A DNA stretch of 64,000 nt from Pseudomonadota bacterium (GTDB lineage Bacteria; Pseudomonadota; Alphaproteobacteria; Rhizobiales; Beijerinckiaceae). The stretch lies in the NCBI GenBank assembly GCA_021781815.1, contig JAJXWB010000011.1, positions 62,001-126,000 of the forward strand, given 5' to 3'. Positions 10,730 through 18,746 of the stretch are shown here, in pieces; position 1 is the first letter of the stretch; each line of letters begins with the position of its first letter. The notes beneath the pieces were generated by a model that was given only the letters and a program-made list of their open reading frames with translations, did no database searches and was not told the DNA's origin. Position numbers and translations under genes: made by a program.

Positions 10730-10806
10730 AGCCGGCCTCGGAAATCGCCGATAAGCGAGCGCGGAACGCACTGACCGTCCGCAGCAGACTAAACCGTTGC
10801 CGATTA

Positions 10807-10821
10807 AAAATTCGGAATTTT
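10807..10821. promoter_or_regulatory. Perfect 7-1-7 palindrome in divergent promoter region
   Basis: AAAATTC and GAATTTT flank a single G, in an AT-rich patch of the 250-base gap between the divergent GNAT and aldo/keto reductase genes. It could be an operator for either. Nothing else is recognisable in the gap. Confidence 0.25.
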
Positions 10822-10979
10822 CACGGCGGCCTGCGTCGGACGCCTCCATCTTTTCATGGTTTCGCGCGCCCGGCGCATTTACCATTCCCTCAGACAGGCG
10901 GCTTAGTCTGCTCTTTTCGGACGGCGCCGGTTCGAGCGACGAGCGGCGCCGCAATCCTTATTTCAGGAGAACGTGCGCG

Positions 10980-11957
10980 ATGCGCCGATCTGGAATTGAC
11001 CGGCTGCCGCGAGCGCCCCAGGGCGCATTCGACGTGGCGCCGGGACGACTGGGATTCGGATGCGCTTCGCTCGGCTCCCGAATCGGCGCAGCCGACGGAT
11101 TGCGCGCGCTCGGCGCCGCTTACGATCAGGGTGTGAACTGGTTCGATGTCGCGCCGGCCTATGGCGCCGGCGACGCGGAGTCGCTGCTGGGTCGATTCAT
11201 CAAGGGGCGTCGCGACCATCTGTTGCTCACGACCAAGGTTGGTATCGCGCCGCCGCGGCGTCTTGGCGCAATCAAACTCGTCTTTGCGCTGGGCAGGCCG
11301 GTCATCGGCGTCGCCAGCGGGTTGCGGCGGGCGTTTCGCCAGGTTTCGGCGACCCGAAACGTGCATGCGCCGCTTTCGCCTGACCTGATCGAACAGTCGA
11401 TCGGCGCCTCGTTGCGCCGGTTGGGAACGGACCGCGTCGATATCTATGCGCTGCACGATCCCGATCCCGCGGACGTTGGGCGCGACGATGTGGCGCGCGC
11501 TCTCGAGCGTGTGATCGCGCGTGGGCAGGCGCGTCAGGTCGGCATCGCCGGAACGGCCGACGCCTGCCGCATTGCCCGGAAGCTCGGCGCGCCCTATGGC
11601 GTACTGCAGATGGGCGTGGCGGACATGGCGGCCGCTCGAGCGGAATTTTCCGGCGGGGCGCAACCGATTGTTCTGCATTCGATGTTTGGGGTCGATGGTC
11701 TGAAACGCCGCGTCGAGAGGCTGCTGGCGCAGGACCGCGCGCGCATCCAGCGGCTGGTCGCTGCGGGCTATGCCGATGAACCCGGTCGGGCAGCGGCGGA
11801 ATTGCTGGCCGATTACGCCTTTGCGCTCAATCCGCAGGGCGTCGTGCTCGCCTCGATGTTCGATGCGCGGCACCTGGCCGTCAATCTGGATCGCGCGTCG
11901 AGACCAACGACGATGCAGGCGATCGCGCTCCTTGAAGACATGATAGGGCGAGGTTGA
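10980..11957 (+). CDS. Aldo/keto reductase family protein
   Basis: 325 residues from the ATG at 10980, with AGGAG about ten bases upstream. It is a TIM-barrel NAD(P)H oxidoreductase. The Asp and Tyr of the catalytic tetrad lie in 'VNWFDVAPAYGAGDAESLLG' near residues 55-60, the Lys in 'LLTTKVG' and the His in 'YALHDPD'. It is followed after eight bases by a glycosyltransferase gene, and that one overlaps a GMC oxidoreductase, giving a three-gene unit inside the polysaccharide locus. It may reduce a sugar or sugar-derived carbonyl. Specificity cannot be read from the sequence. Confidence 0.88.
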   Translation: MRRSGIDRLPRAPQGAFDVAPGRLGFGCASLGSRIGAADGLRALGAAYDQGVNWFDVAPAYGAGDAESLLGRFIKGRRDHLLLTTKVGIAPPRRLGAIKLVFALGRPVIGVASGLRRAFRQVSATRNVHAPLSPDLIEQSIGASLRRLGTDRVDIYALHDPDPADVGRDDVARALERVIARGQARQVGIAGTADACRIARKLGAPYGVLQMGVADMAAARAEFSGGAQPIVLHSMFGVDGLKRRVERLLAQDRARIQRLVAAGYADEPGRAAAELLADYAFALNPQGVVLASMFDARHLAVNLDRASRPTTMQAIALLEDMIGRG

Positions 11958-11964
11958 GTCAAAG

Positions 11965-13230
11965 ATGAAGCTCGTCGGCGTCCATCGCCTGCATCATCGC
12001 AAGGGCGGCGCGGAAGGCGTTCATCTCGATCATCTCGCGCTGTTTCGTGAGCGTGGCTGGCAGTGCGCCGAATTCGCAATGGACCATCCCGAAAACGAGG
12101 CGTCCGAATGGAGCGCATATTTTCCGGCTCGGTTCGAGCCGCCGTCCGGGCTGGCCGGCCTCGCCGCGCTACCTCGCTTCTTTCATTCAGGCGAGGCGCG
12201 CGAAAACTTCGCGCGGCTGCTGGATGATTTCCGCCCCGACGTCATTCATGCGCACGGTATCTATCATCATCTGACGAACGCGATCCTGAGGCCGGCGCGC
12301 GATCGCGGCATACCGATCGTCTACACGCTGCACGACTACAAGCTGATCTGCCCGGCCTATCACTTCTATACCGAGAAGCTCGGCGTGTGCGAAAGATGCC
12401 GCGGCGGGCGCCAATGGCAATGTCTGGTCCACCGATGCACCCACGGGTCGCTCGCCATGGATGCGCTCTATGCGGTCGATGGATTCATCCAGTGGCGCAC
12501 CAATACAGTGCGCGACGCGGTTTCGCGCTTCATCGGGCCTTGTCGCTTCATCGTCGAGAAATTCGCCGAACACGGCTTCGACGAAGCCAGGCTGCGGTTC
12601 GTTCCGAATTTCTTCGAAAGCGCCGACGACGCGCCGCCTGATCCGGCCGAGGTCGCCGCGCTCAAGGCGCGCCATGGCCGCTACATCGTCTATTTCGGGA
12701 GGCTGTCGCCGGAGAAGGGGATCGATCTGCTGATCGATGCGGCCGCCGATGCCGGCGCGCCGCTCGTGATCGTCGGCGACGGTCCCAAGCGCGCTGATCT
12801 CGAAGCGCAGGCGCGCGCGCGCGGCGGCGACGTCTTGTTCGCCGGCCACCTCAAGGGTGCGCGCCTGTGGGCGCACGTGGAGGCGGCGACGGCCATGGCG
12901 CTGCCGTCCGTCTGGTACGAGATCGCGCCGAAAAGCATTCTCGAAGCGCAGGCGCGCGGCAAACCCGTGATCGCCGCCTCGATCGGCGGCCTGCCAGAAA
13001 TGGTTGAAGACGGCGCAACCGGATTTCTGGCGCGCCCTTCCGACATCGGTTCGCTCACTCAATGCCTGCGCCGCCTGCTGGCGCTCGATGACGAATCGAT
13101 AGCGCGTATGGGTTCGCTCGCGCGACAGCGCGCGCTGACGACGTTCACCCGCGATCGGTATTATCGGGACATGACCGCGATCTACGCGGAAATCTCGCCG
13201 ACGATCGCAGCGCAACTGGCTTCGACATGA
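11965..13230 (+). CDS. Glycosyltransferase, GT4 family
   Basis: 421 residues. The N-terminal Rossmann half has 'HRLHHRKGGAEGVHLDHLA' and 'RPDVIHAHGIYHH'. The C-terminal half has 'VYFGRLSPEKGIDLLIDA' and the E-x7-E region 'APKSILEAQARGKPVIA', typical of retaining GT-B enzymes of family GT4. A cysteine cluster near residues 135-155 ('CERCRGG', 'CLVHRC') is common in polysaccharide GT4 enzymes. It probably adds a hexose to the lipid-linked repeat unit at the inner membrane. Its stop overlaps the GMC start (ATGA), so the two are translationally coupled. Confidence 0.92.
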   Translation: MKLVGVHRLHHRKGGAEGVHLDHLALFRERGWQCAEFAMDHPENEASEWSAYFPARFEPPSGLAGLAALPRFFHSGEARENFARLLDDFRPDVIHAHGIYHHLTNAILRPARDRGIPIVYTLHDYKLICPAYHFYTEKLGVCERCRGGRQWQCLVHRCTHGSLAMDALYAVDGFIQWRTNTVRDAVSRFIGPCRFIVEKFAEHGFDEARLRFVPNFFESADDAPPDPAEVAALKARHGRYIVYFGRLSPEKGIDLLIDAAADAGAPLVIVGDGPKRADLEAQARARGGDVLFAGHLKGARLWAHVEAATAMALPSVWYEIAPKSILEAQARGKPVIAASIGGLPEMVEDGATGFLARPSDIGSLTQCLRRLLALDDESIARMGSLARQRALTTFTRDRYYRDMTAIYAEISPTIAAQLAST

Positions 13231-14897
13231 TCCGCGACCTCCTCGACGCGCCTCAAGTTTCCTCGTGTGAGACCTGCATCATCGGGTCCGGGCCCGCCGG
13301 CATCACGCTCGCGCTCGAACTCGCGCGCCACGGCCGGTCTTCGCTCGTGCTGGAATCCGGCGACCGCGCCGCGGGGCCAGCGCAGGATCTGTCCGGCGCC
13401 GAGATTGTCGACCCCGCGACGCATGATGATATGAGCATCGCGGTCGCGCGCCGGCTCGGCGGCGCATCCAATTTGTGGGGCGGCCGGAGCATGCCGCTCG
13501 ATCGCGTGGATTTCTCCCCGCGCGCCTATTGCGCAGGCGCGCGATGGCCGATCTCCTATTCGGATCTGGCGCCTTTCTACAAAACTGCGTGCAGTTACAC
13601 GACATGCGGCGCGCCGGTGTTCGAGGCGCCGACGCCGGACATCGTCGCCGCGGACGACGACTTCAGTTTCACGAGCGTGGAGCGGGCCAGCAACAAACCG
13701 AAATTCCAAAAGGCCCATGATGCGGCCCTCGCGGTGTCGCAACTGGTCGAAATCCGGCTGAATGCGACGGTGGTCGATCTGGAGCTGGATGAAAACGGGC
13801 GGGTCGCCGCCGCGATGGTCGTCGCGCGGGACGGGTCGAGGCGCAAAGTCGCCGCGGACCGTTTCGTCATCGCGGCCGGCGGGCTGGAAACAACGCGCCT
13901 GCTTCTCGTCGCCCAGCGCAGGAGGCCCGCGGCCTTCGGCGGCCCGGACGGCCTGCTCGGCCGATATTACATGGGGCACATCATCGGCGAGATCGCCGAC
14001 ATCGTCTTCGCGGACGACAGGTTCGACCGCGCCTTCGATTTTCTCAAGGATGGCGCCGGCTCGTATGTGCGGCGGCGGATCGTGCCGAGCGCAGAGCTGC
14101 AGGAGGCGCATGTTCTGCCGAATATCTGCTTCTGGCCGGTCGTGCCGCCGATCGCCGATCCGCGTCATCGCAGCGGCGCGCTGTCAGCCGTCGCGCTCGC
14201 CCTGTCGACGCCAGTTCTCGGTCCGGCCCTCATTCCCGAGGCGATCCGCATCCGCCACCTTGGCGGCCGCATCGATCTTGCGCCCCACCTGCGCAACGTC
14301 ATTGCCGATGCGCCGCGCACAGCCGCCTTCCTCGCGCGCTTCGTGCGCGAGCGTTACATTTCGGCGCAACGCATCCCCGGATATTTCGTGCGCAACCGCG
14401 CGCGCCGGTACGGTCTCTCGTATCACAGCGAACAGAGCCCGCGCGCCGACAGTCGCGTGACGCTGTCCGACTGTCTGGATCGATTCGGGACGCCGCGCCT
14501 GCGCATAGATCTGCGGTTCAGTCGCGAGGATGCGGAGGCTGTTGCGCGGGCGCACAGGCTGCTTGCGGGATGGCTCGCCAAAACCGGAATGGCGCGCGTG
14601 GAATATCGACAGGCCGACGAAGATATGGTCGCTGCCATCGCCCGGCGCATGTCGCACGGCACGCATCAGATCGGTACGGCGCGGATGGGCGCTTCGCCCG
14701 CCGAGGGCGTGGTTGACCGCGATCTGCGCTGTTTTCACGCGCCGAATCTCTATGTCGCGAGTTCCGCCGTTTTCCCAACCTCCGGCCAGGCGAATCCGAC
14801 GCTGTCGATCGTGGCGTTCGCGGCGCGGCTGGCCGCGCATCTCGCCCGCGCCGACGACCCGGCCCGCCTCACGACGGCGAGCGCGCATGCGTCATGA
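13227..14897 (+). CDS. GMC-family FAD oxidoreductase
   Basis: 556 residues. The dinucleotide-binding motif GSGPAG is at residues 20-25, followed by 'LVLESGDR'. 'RLGGASNLWGGRSMPLD' matches the GMC signature, and the C-terminal 'SHGTHQIGTARMG' carries the catalytic-type His. GMC enzymes oxidise alcohols, including sugars, with FAD. Here it is coupled (ATGA overlap) to a GT4 gene and follows an aldo/keto reductase, so an oxidised sugar in the exopolysaccharide is plausible. The tail overlaps the convergent glycosyltransferase by 29 bases. Confidence 0.92.
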   Translation: MIRDLLDAPQVSSCETCIIGSGPAGITLALELARHGRSSLVLESGDRAAGPAQDLSGAEIVDPATHDDMSIAVARRLGGASNLWGGRSMPLDRVDFSPRAYCAGARWPISYSDLAPFYKTACSYTTCGAPVFEAPTPDIVAADDDFSFTSVERASNKPKFQKAHDAALAVSQLVEIRLNATVVDLELDENGRVAAAMVVARDGSRRKVAADRFVIAAGGLETTRLLLVAQRRRPAAFGGPDGLLGRYYMGHIIGEIADIVFADDRFDRAFDFLKDGAGSYVRRRIVPSAELQEAHVLPNICFWPVVPPIADPRHRSGALSAVALALSTPVLGPALIPEAIRIRHLGGRIDLAPHLRNVIADAPRTAAFLARFVRERYISAQRIPGYFVRNRARRYGLSYHSEQSPRADSRVTLSDCLDRFGTPRLRIDLRFSREDAEAVARAHRLLAGWLAKTGMARVEYRQADEDMVAAIARRMSHGTHQIGTARMGASPAEGVVDRDLRCFHAPNLYVASSAVFPTSGQANPTLSIVAFAARLAAHLARADDPARLTTASAHAS

Positions 14898-15960
14898 CCC
14901 GTTCGATCAAACGATCGTAGCGATCGAGCGCGGCGTCGAGCGTGAAATCGCGCGCCCGCGCCTGACGCGCAGCCGGATCTCCCGGCGCGTCGAGAGCAAC
15001 GTCGATCGCCTGCGCCAGTTCGTCGACCGCATCGACCGCAACGACGGCGCCGAAGGCCGGCGAATTGACGATCTCGGCCGGGCCGCCGCAATTGGCGACC
15101 ACGCAGGGCAATCCATGCGCGAGCGCCTCGACGCAGACGAGTCCGAAGGATTCGCGGCGCGAGGACAGGGCGAAGCAGCGCGCCCGGTCGAGCGCCGCGC
15201 CGGTATCGGCCGAAAAGCCCGGCATGGCGACGCGGGCGTCGATCCCAAGATCGCGCGCCTTGGCTTCGAGCCAGGCCCGCTCCGGACCGTCGCCGAGGAT
15301 CAGCAGTTGCGCATCGGCGTTGCGGAGCCGCGCAAAGGCTTGCAGCAGAACGCCGACATTCTTGTCGGGCGCGAGGCGGCCTATCGCGACGACCAGCTTC
15401 TTGCGCAGCGCGAGAGCCGCCGGCGACAGGGGAGCAGGAAAGGGATCGGGCGCAGCCGGGTTCGGGATGGTCGTCACCCGCTCCGGAGCGACTGCAAAAC
15501 GCGCGACAAGATCGCGGCGCAGGCTATCGGACACGGCGACCGTCGCCGCAACGACGCGCGACAGCGGACGCGTCAGGCGGTAGCCGATATTGCTGAGGCG
15601 CTCGGGCTCGCTCTCGTAAAAGCCGTGATAGGAGATGATTGCGCGATCGCGACGCCCCGCGAGCGTCGCTGCAACGGCGTGTTTCAGGTTGGATACGCTG
15701 ATCGCCGAAAGGCTGGCGTCCGGCCGCCTCGCTCGAAGGATGCGCGCGAGCGCGGCCGTGGCGGCTGCATGGCCTTTCGGCAGAACGGAAAGCCGCGCCT
15801 CGCCGCCGAGAACCGCGAGGTTTTCCTGCGCCTCGAAATCGACGACGAAATCGACCTCGTCGCCGCGCGCCGCGAAACCTGCGGCAAGGCGCGCCCAAAC
15901 CCGCTCGGCGCCGCCGCCGACCAGCGCGTGGGTGTAGAACAGCAGCCTGCGTTGGGTCAT
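14869..15960 (-). CDS. Glycosyltransferase, GT4 family
   Basis: 363 residues from the ATG at 15960 ('MTQRRLLFYTHALVGGGAER'). The 'GGGAERVW' acceptor-side loop, 'VAIGRLAPDKNVGVLLQA' and 'SSRRESFGLVCVEALAHGLP' with its E-x7-E are textbook GT4 features. It is the only gene on the minus strand between the GMC gene and the propeller protein gene, and divergent from the latter. A longer frame upstream (to 16074) does not look like the family. It probably assembles the repeat unit. Confidence 0.92.
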   Translation of the reverse strand: MTQRRLLFYTHALVGGGAERVWARLAAGFAARGDEVDFVVDFEAQENLAVLGGEARLSVLPKGHAAATAALARILRARRPDASLSAISVSNLKHAVAATLAGRRDRAIISYHGFYESEPERLSNIGYRLTRPLSRVVAATVAVSDSLRRDLVARFAVAPERVTTIPNPAAPDPFPAPLSPAALALRKKLVVAIGRLAPDKNVGVLLQAFARLRNADAQLLILGDGPERAWLEAKARDLGIDARVAMPGFSADTGAALDRARCFALSSRRESFGLVCVEALAHGLPCVVANCGGPAEIVNSPAFGAVVAVDAVDELAQAIDVALDAPGDPAARQARARDFTLDAALDRYDRLIERVMTHARSPS

Positions 15961-16034
15961 GCGACGAATCGCGCTCGTAGATTGATCAGCGTCGTTGTAG
16001 GCGATGCGGCGCGCGCTGGGAAACGGGCCGCCCG

Positions 16035-17522
16035 ATGACGACAGTCCGTCTGCTCCTGCCGCAAGGCGCGCCAAGACGATGGCACGCCGGTCTCACGAAA
16101 AGCCTCGCCGCCGACGGAGCCCAGGTGCTGATTTCGATGCGCCCTGGACCGCCGCTGGCGCGCGGGCTCGCGCTTGTCGAGCAGATCGAGAGTCTGCTCT
16201 ATGGCCGCGGCGGATCGAGCGCGTGCGATGCGACCGACGTCGGGCTCCAGCCGTGGATCTCCGATGCGCAGGCCGATCTGGAATTCGATTTGACCGGCGC
16301 CGCGACGCCGGCCGCCGGCGCGATCTTTCCGCTCTATGATGGCTCTCCCGGCGAGGACGCGCGCGACGCTGCGCTGCTCGATCGGCGGATGCCGCGCCTT
16401 CAACTCGCGCGCGCCACCGAAGCCGGTTTCACGATTCTCGCCGAAGGCGTTCCGGCGAACGAACGGCCCTGGCTGCTGCAGGCGGGCAGGGAGGCGGTGG
16501 CGACGCGGCTCACGACATTGGCGCGCGCCTGCGTCCGGACAAAGGGCCGGCCGCTGTCGATGGCTGGTGTCGCGCCGGCCGCGCGCCGCCGCTTGCCGGA
16601 ACTCTTCGTTGCGGGCGCCCTTGCCGGCCGCGTGCGCGCGCGCCTTGGACGGCTGCTGGCGCACGAAGGCCATTGGCGCGTGGGCTGGCGGGCATGCGCT
16701 GCGGGCGAGGGCGCGCTCGACCGCCTGGAATGGCCGCGGGCGGCGTGGACCTGGCTTCCCGACGACCGGCGGCGCTATTTCGCCGACCCGTTCCTGTTCG
16801 AGCACGGCGGGCAGGTTTTCGTCTTTTGCGAGGAGTTCCCCTACAGCACGGCGAAGGCGGTCATTTCCGTCTTTACTCTGGACGCGCAGGGCCGGCCCAC
16901 TGCGCCGCGGGTCGTGCTGGACCGGCCCTACCATCTGTCCTATCCGCTGGTATTCCGGCACGAAGGCCAGATCTGGATGATGCCTGAAAGCTCGACCCGA
17001 CGAACGCTCGAACTCTATCGAGCCGATCCGTTCCCGGATCGCTGGGTGCTCGACCGCATTCTGCTGGAGGGCCTGGAGATTTCGGACGCCACTCCCTTCG
17101 AAACGGGCGGCCGTCATTTTCTGACGGCGGCGACGTCGGACGACGGCGGATCAAGCTGGGACTGCCTGTCGCTGTTCTCGGGCCCCGGCCCGCTCGGCCC
17201 CTGGACCCGCTGCGGCGATGGCCCGGCGCTTGTCGACGCGTCGGCGGCGCGCCCCGCCGGACGGGTCGAAAAGCGCGGCGACAGCCTGTGGCGCCCCGCG
17301 CAGGACTGCACGCGGGGCTATGGCTCGGGCCTGGCGCTGTGCCGTATCGAGAGCGTCAGCGAGGATGGCTTCTCGCAGACCGTCGCCGCCCGTCTCCGGC
17401 CGCCCTCGGGCGCGCCGCCCGAGGGCGTCCACACGCTGAATTCCGGCGCCGGCTTTGAAACCATCGACGCGGTCGGGCCGCGCGGTCGTTGGAAAACGCC
17501 GGATCAGGGGGACGGTTCGTGA
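16035..17522 (+). CDS. GINT1_N-type beta-propeller glycan protein
   Basis: 495 residues. The C-terminal two thirds resemble the N-terminal domain of plant glucosamine inositolphosphorylceramide transferase 1 (GINT1_N), a five-bladed propeller also found in bacterial polysaccharide clusters and related to GH43/GH32 folds: 'RRYFADPFLFEHGGQVFVF', 'EEFPYSTAKAVISVF', 'YHLSYPLVFRHEGQIWMMPES', 'RWVLDRILLEGLEISDATPF'. The first 200 residues ('VRLLLPQGAPRRWHAGL') are a separate domain I cannot name. No signal peptide is seen, so it is probably cytoplasmic. Its stop overlaps the GTG of the GH10 gene. The role in polymer synthesis is unknown; it may bind or transfer a sugar. Confidence 0.7.
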   Translation: MTTVRLLLPQGAPRRWHAGLTKSLAADGAQVLISMRPGPPLARGLALVEQIESLLYGRGGSSACDATDVGLQPWISDAQADLEFDLTGAATPAAGAIFPLYDGSPGEDARDAALLDRRMPRLQLARATEAGFTILAEGVPANERPWLLQAGREAVATRLTTLARACVRTKGRPLSMAGVAPAARRRLPELFVAGALAGRVRARLGRLLAHEGHWRVGWRACAAGEGALDRLEWPRAAWTWLPDDRRRYFADPFLFEHGGQVFVFCEEFPYSTAKAVISVFTLDAQGRPTAPRVVLDRPYHLSYPLVFRHEGQIWMMPESSTRRTLELYRADPFPDRWVLDRILLEGLEISDATPFETGGRHFLTAATSDDGGSSWDCLSLFSGPGPLGPWTRCGDGPALVDASAARPAGRVEKRGDSLWRPAQDCTRGYGSGLALCRIESVSEDGFSQTVAARLRPPSGAPPEGVHTLNSGAGFETIDAVGPRGRWKTPDQGDGS

Positions 17523-18631
17523 TTACGCGGCGTTCGGTTCTCGCGGGAGCGGTCGCAGCCGGGTGCGCTGGCGCTGCCAGATCAGCGGCGCCCGCGCCAT
17601 CGCTCGCCGATGCGGCCGCCGCCGCAGGCCTTCTGTACGGCGCCTCGATCGGGCGCGAGGCTCTGGACGATCCGGCCTATGCCGATCTCTACCGCCGTGA
17701 AGCGAGGATCGTTACGACCGACGTGGCGCTGAAATTCGACTGGTTGCGCCCAACGCCCGACCGCTACGAATTCGGTCCCGCGGACGCGATCCTGCGCGCT
17801 GCGGAAGCCAACGGAAAACTGGTGCGTGGCCACACGCTGATCTGGAACGACAATGCGCCGGCCTGGCTGAAGCGTCTCTCGGGCCGCGAAGTCGAGCGCG
17901 TTTTCGACGAGCATATCGACACCGTCGCGGAACGCTATGCAGGCCGGCTGCATTCCTGGGACGTCGTCAACGAGCCGTTCTGGCCGATGGATCATATCGC
18001 GGGAGGCTGGCGCAACGGTCCCTGGTTCGCGGCGATGGGGCCGGCTTACGTCGAGCGCGCTTTCCGGCGGGTCGCGGCGATCGACAGGACGGCGAAGCTG
18101 ACGCTGAACGAGGCGCAATGTGACAACGACAGCGATTGGGGCCGCGCGATACGGCCTCTGCTGCGCGGTCTGGTCGACCGCCTTCTCGACGCCGGCGTTC
18201 CCCTCGACGCGATCGGCCTGCAATCGCATCTTCAGCCGCAATGGCCCGCCAATTACGGTGAATTCGCGGCCTATGCGGCGGCGTTCGGCGCCCGTGGTCT
18301 TGAGGTCTATCTCACTGAATTCGACGTGAACGACGATGGTTTCCTGGATGACGTCCGCGCCCGCGACGCTGCGGTCGCGGCGACCTGTCAATCCTTTCTG
18401 ACGGCGGCTTTGTCGACGTCTGCGGTCAAGATGGTGGTCAACTGGCAATTGTCCGACCGATATTCGTGGCTCCGGGACGTCTGGCGACGCGAGCGGCCGG
18501 CGTCGCGACGCATGCCTCGACCTCTTCCCTTCGACGCCGAATTCTCCGCAAAGCCGATGCGCGACGCGATGCTCGCAGCCTTCGCCGCGCGCAAGGCCGC
18601 CGGCCCCGCCCCGCAGCGGAAGCCGGAATGA
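17519..18631 (+). CDS. Exported GH10 family glycoside hydrolase (endo-xylanase-like)
   Basis: 370 residues from a GTG at 17519 that overlaps the previous stop (GTGA). The N-terminus 'ITRRSVLAGAVAAGCAGAA' is a twin-arginine export signal. GH10 catalytic residues are present: acid/base Glu152 in 'WDVVNEPFW' and nucleophile Glu267 in 'TEFDVN', with 'GHTLIWNDNAPAWL' before them. GH10 enzymes cleave beta-1,4-xylan and some related glucans. Inside a polysaccharide assembly operon it more likely trims or releases the cell's own polymer in the periplasm than degrades plant xylan. This last point is inference. Confidence 0.9.
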   Translation: MITRRSVLAGAVAAGCAGAARSAAPAPSLADAAAAAGLLYGASIGREALDDPAYADLYRREARIVTTDVALKFDWLRPTPDRYEFGPADAILRAAEANGKLVRGHTLIWNDNAPAWLKRLSGREVERVFDEHIDTVAERYAGRLHSWDVVNEPFWPMDHIAGGWRNGPWFAAMGPAYVERAFRRVAAIDRTAKLTLNEAQCDNDSDWGRAIRPLLRGLVDRLLDAGVPLDAIGLQSHLQPQWPANYGEFAAYAAAFGARGLEVYLTEFDVNDDGFLDDVRARDAAVAATCQSFLTAALSTSAVKMVVNWQLSDRYSWLRDVWRRERPASRRMPRPLPFDAEFSAKPMRDAMLAAFAARKAAGPAPQRKPE

Positions 18632-18746
18632 ACCCTGCGCGGTTCGGGCGCGCAGATAATCAATTCGTAACCATAACCAGTCAATTTCGGGACTCGGATC
18701 GAACGCTTGAGGCGACGATCGGGAAGAACGAAAGCATTGCATTCGG

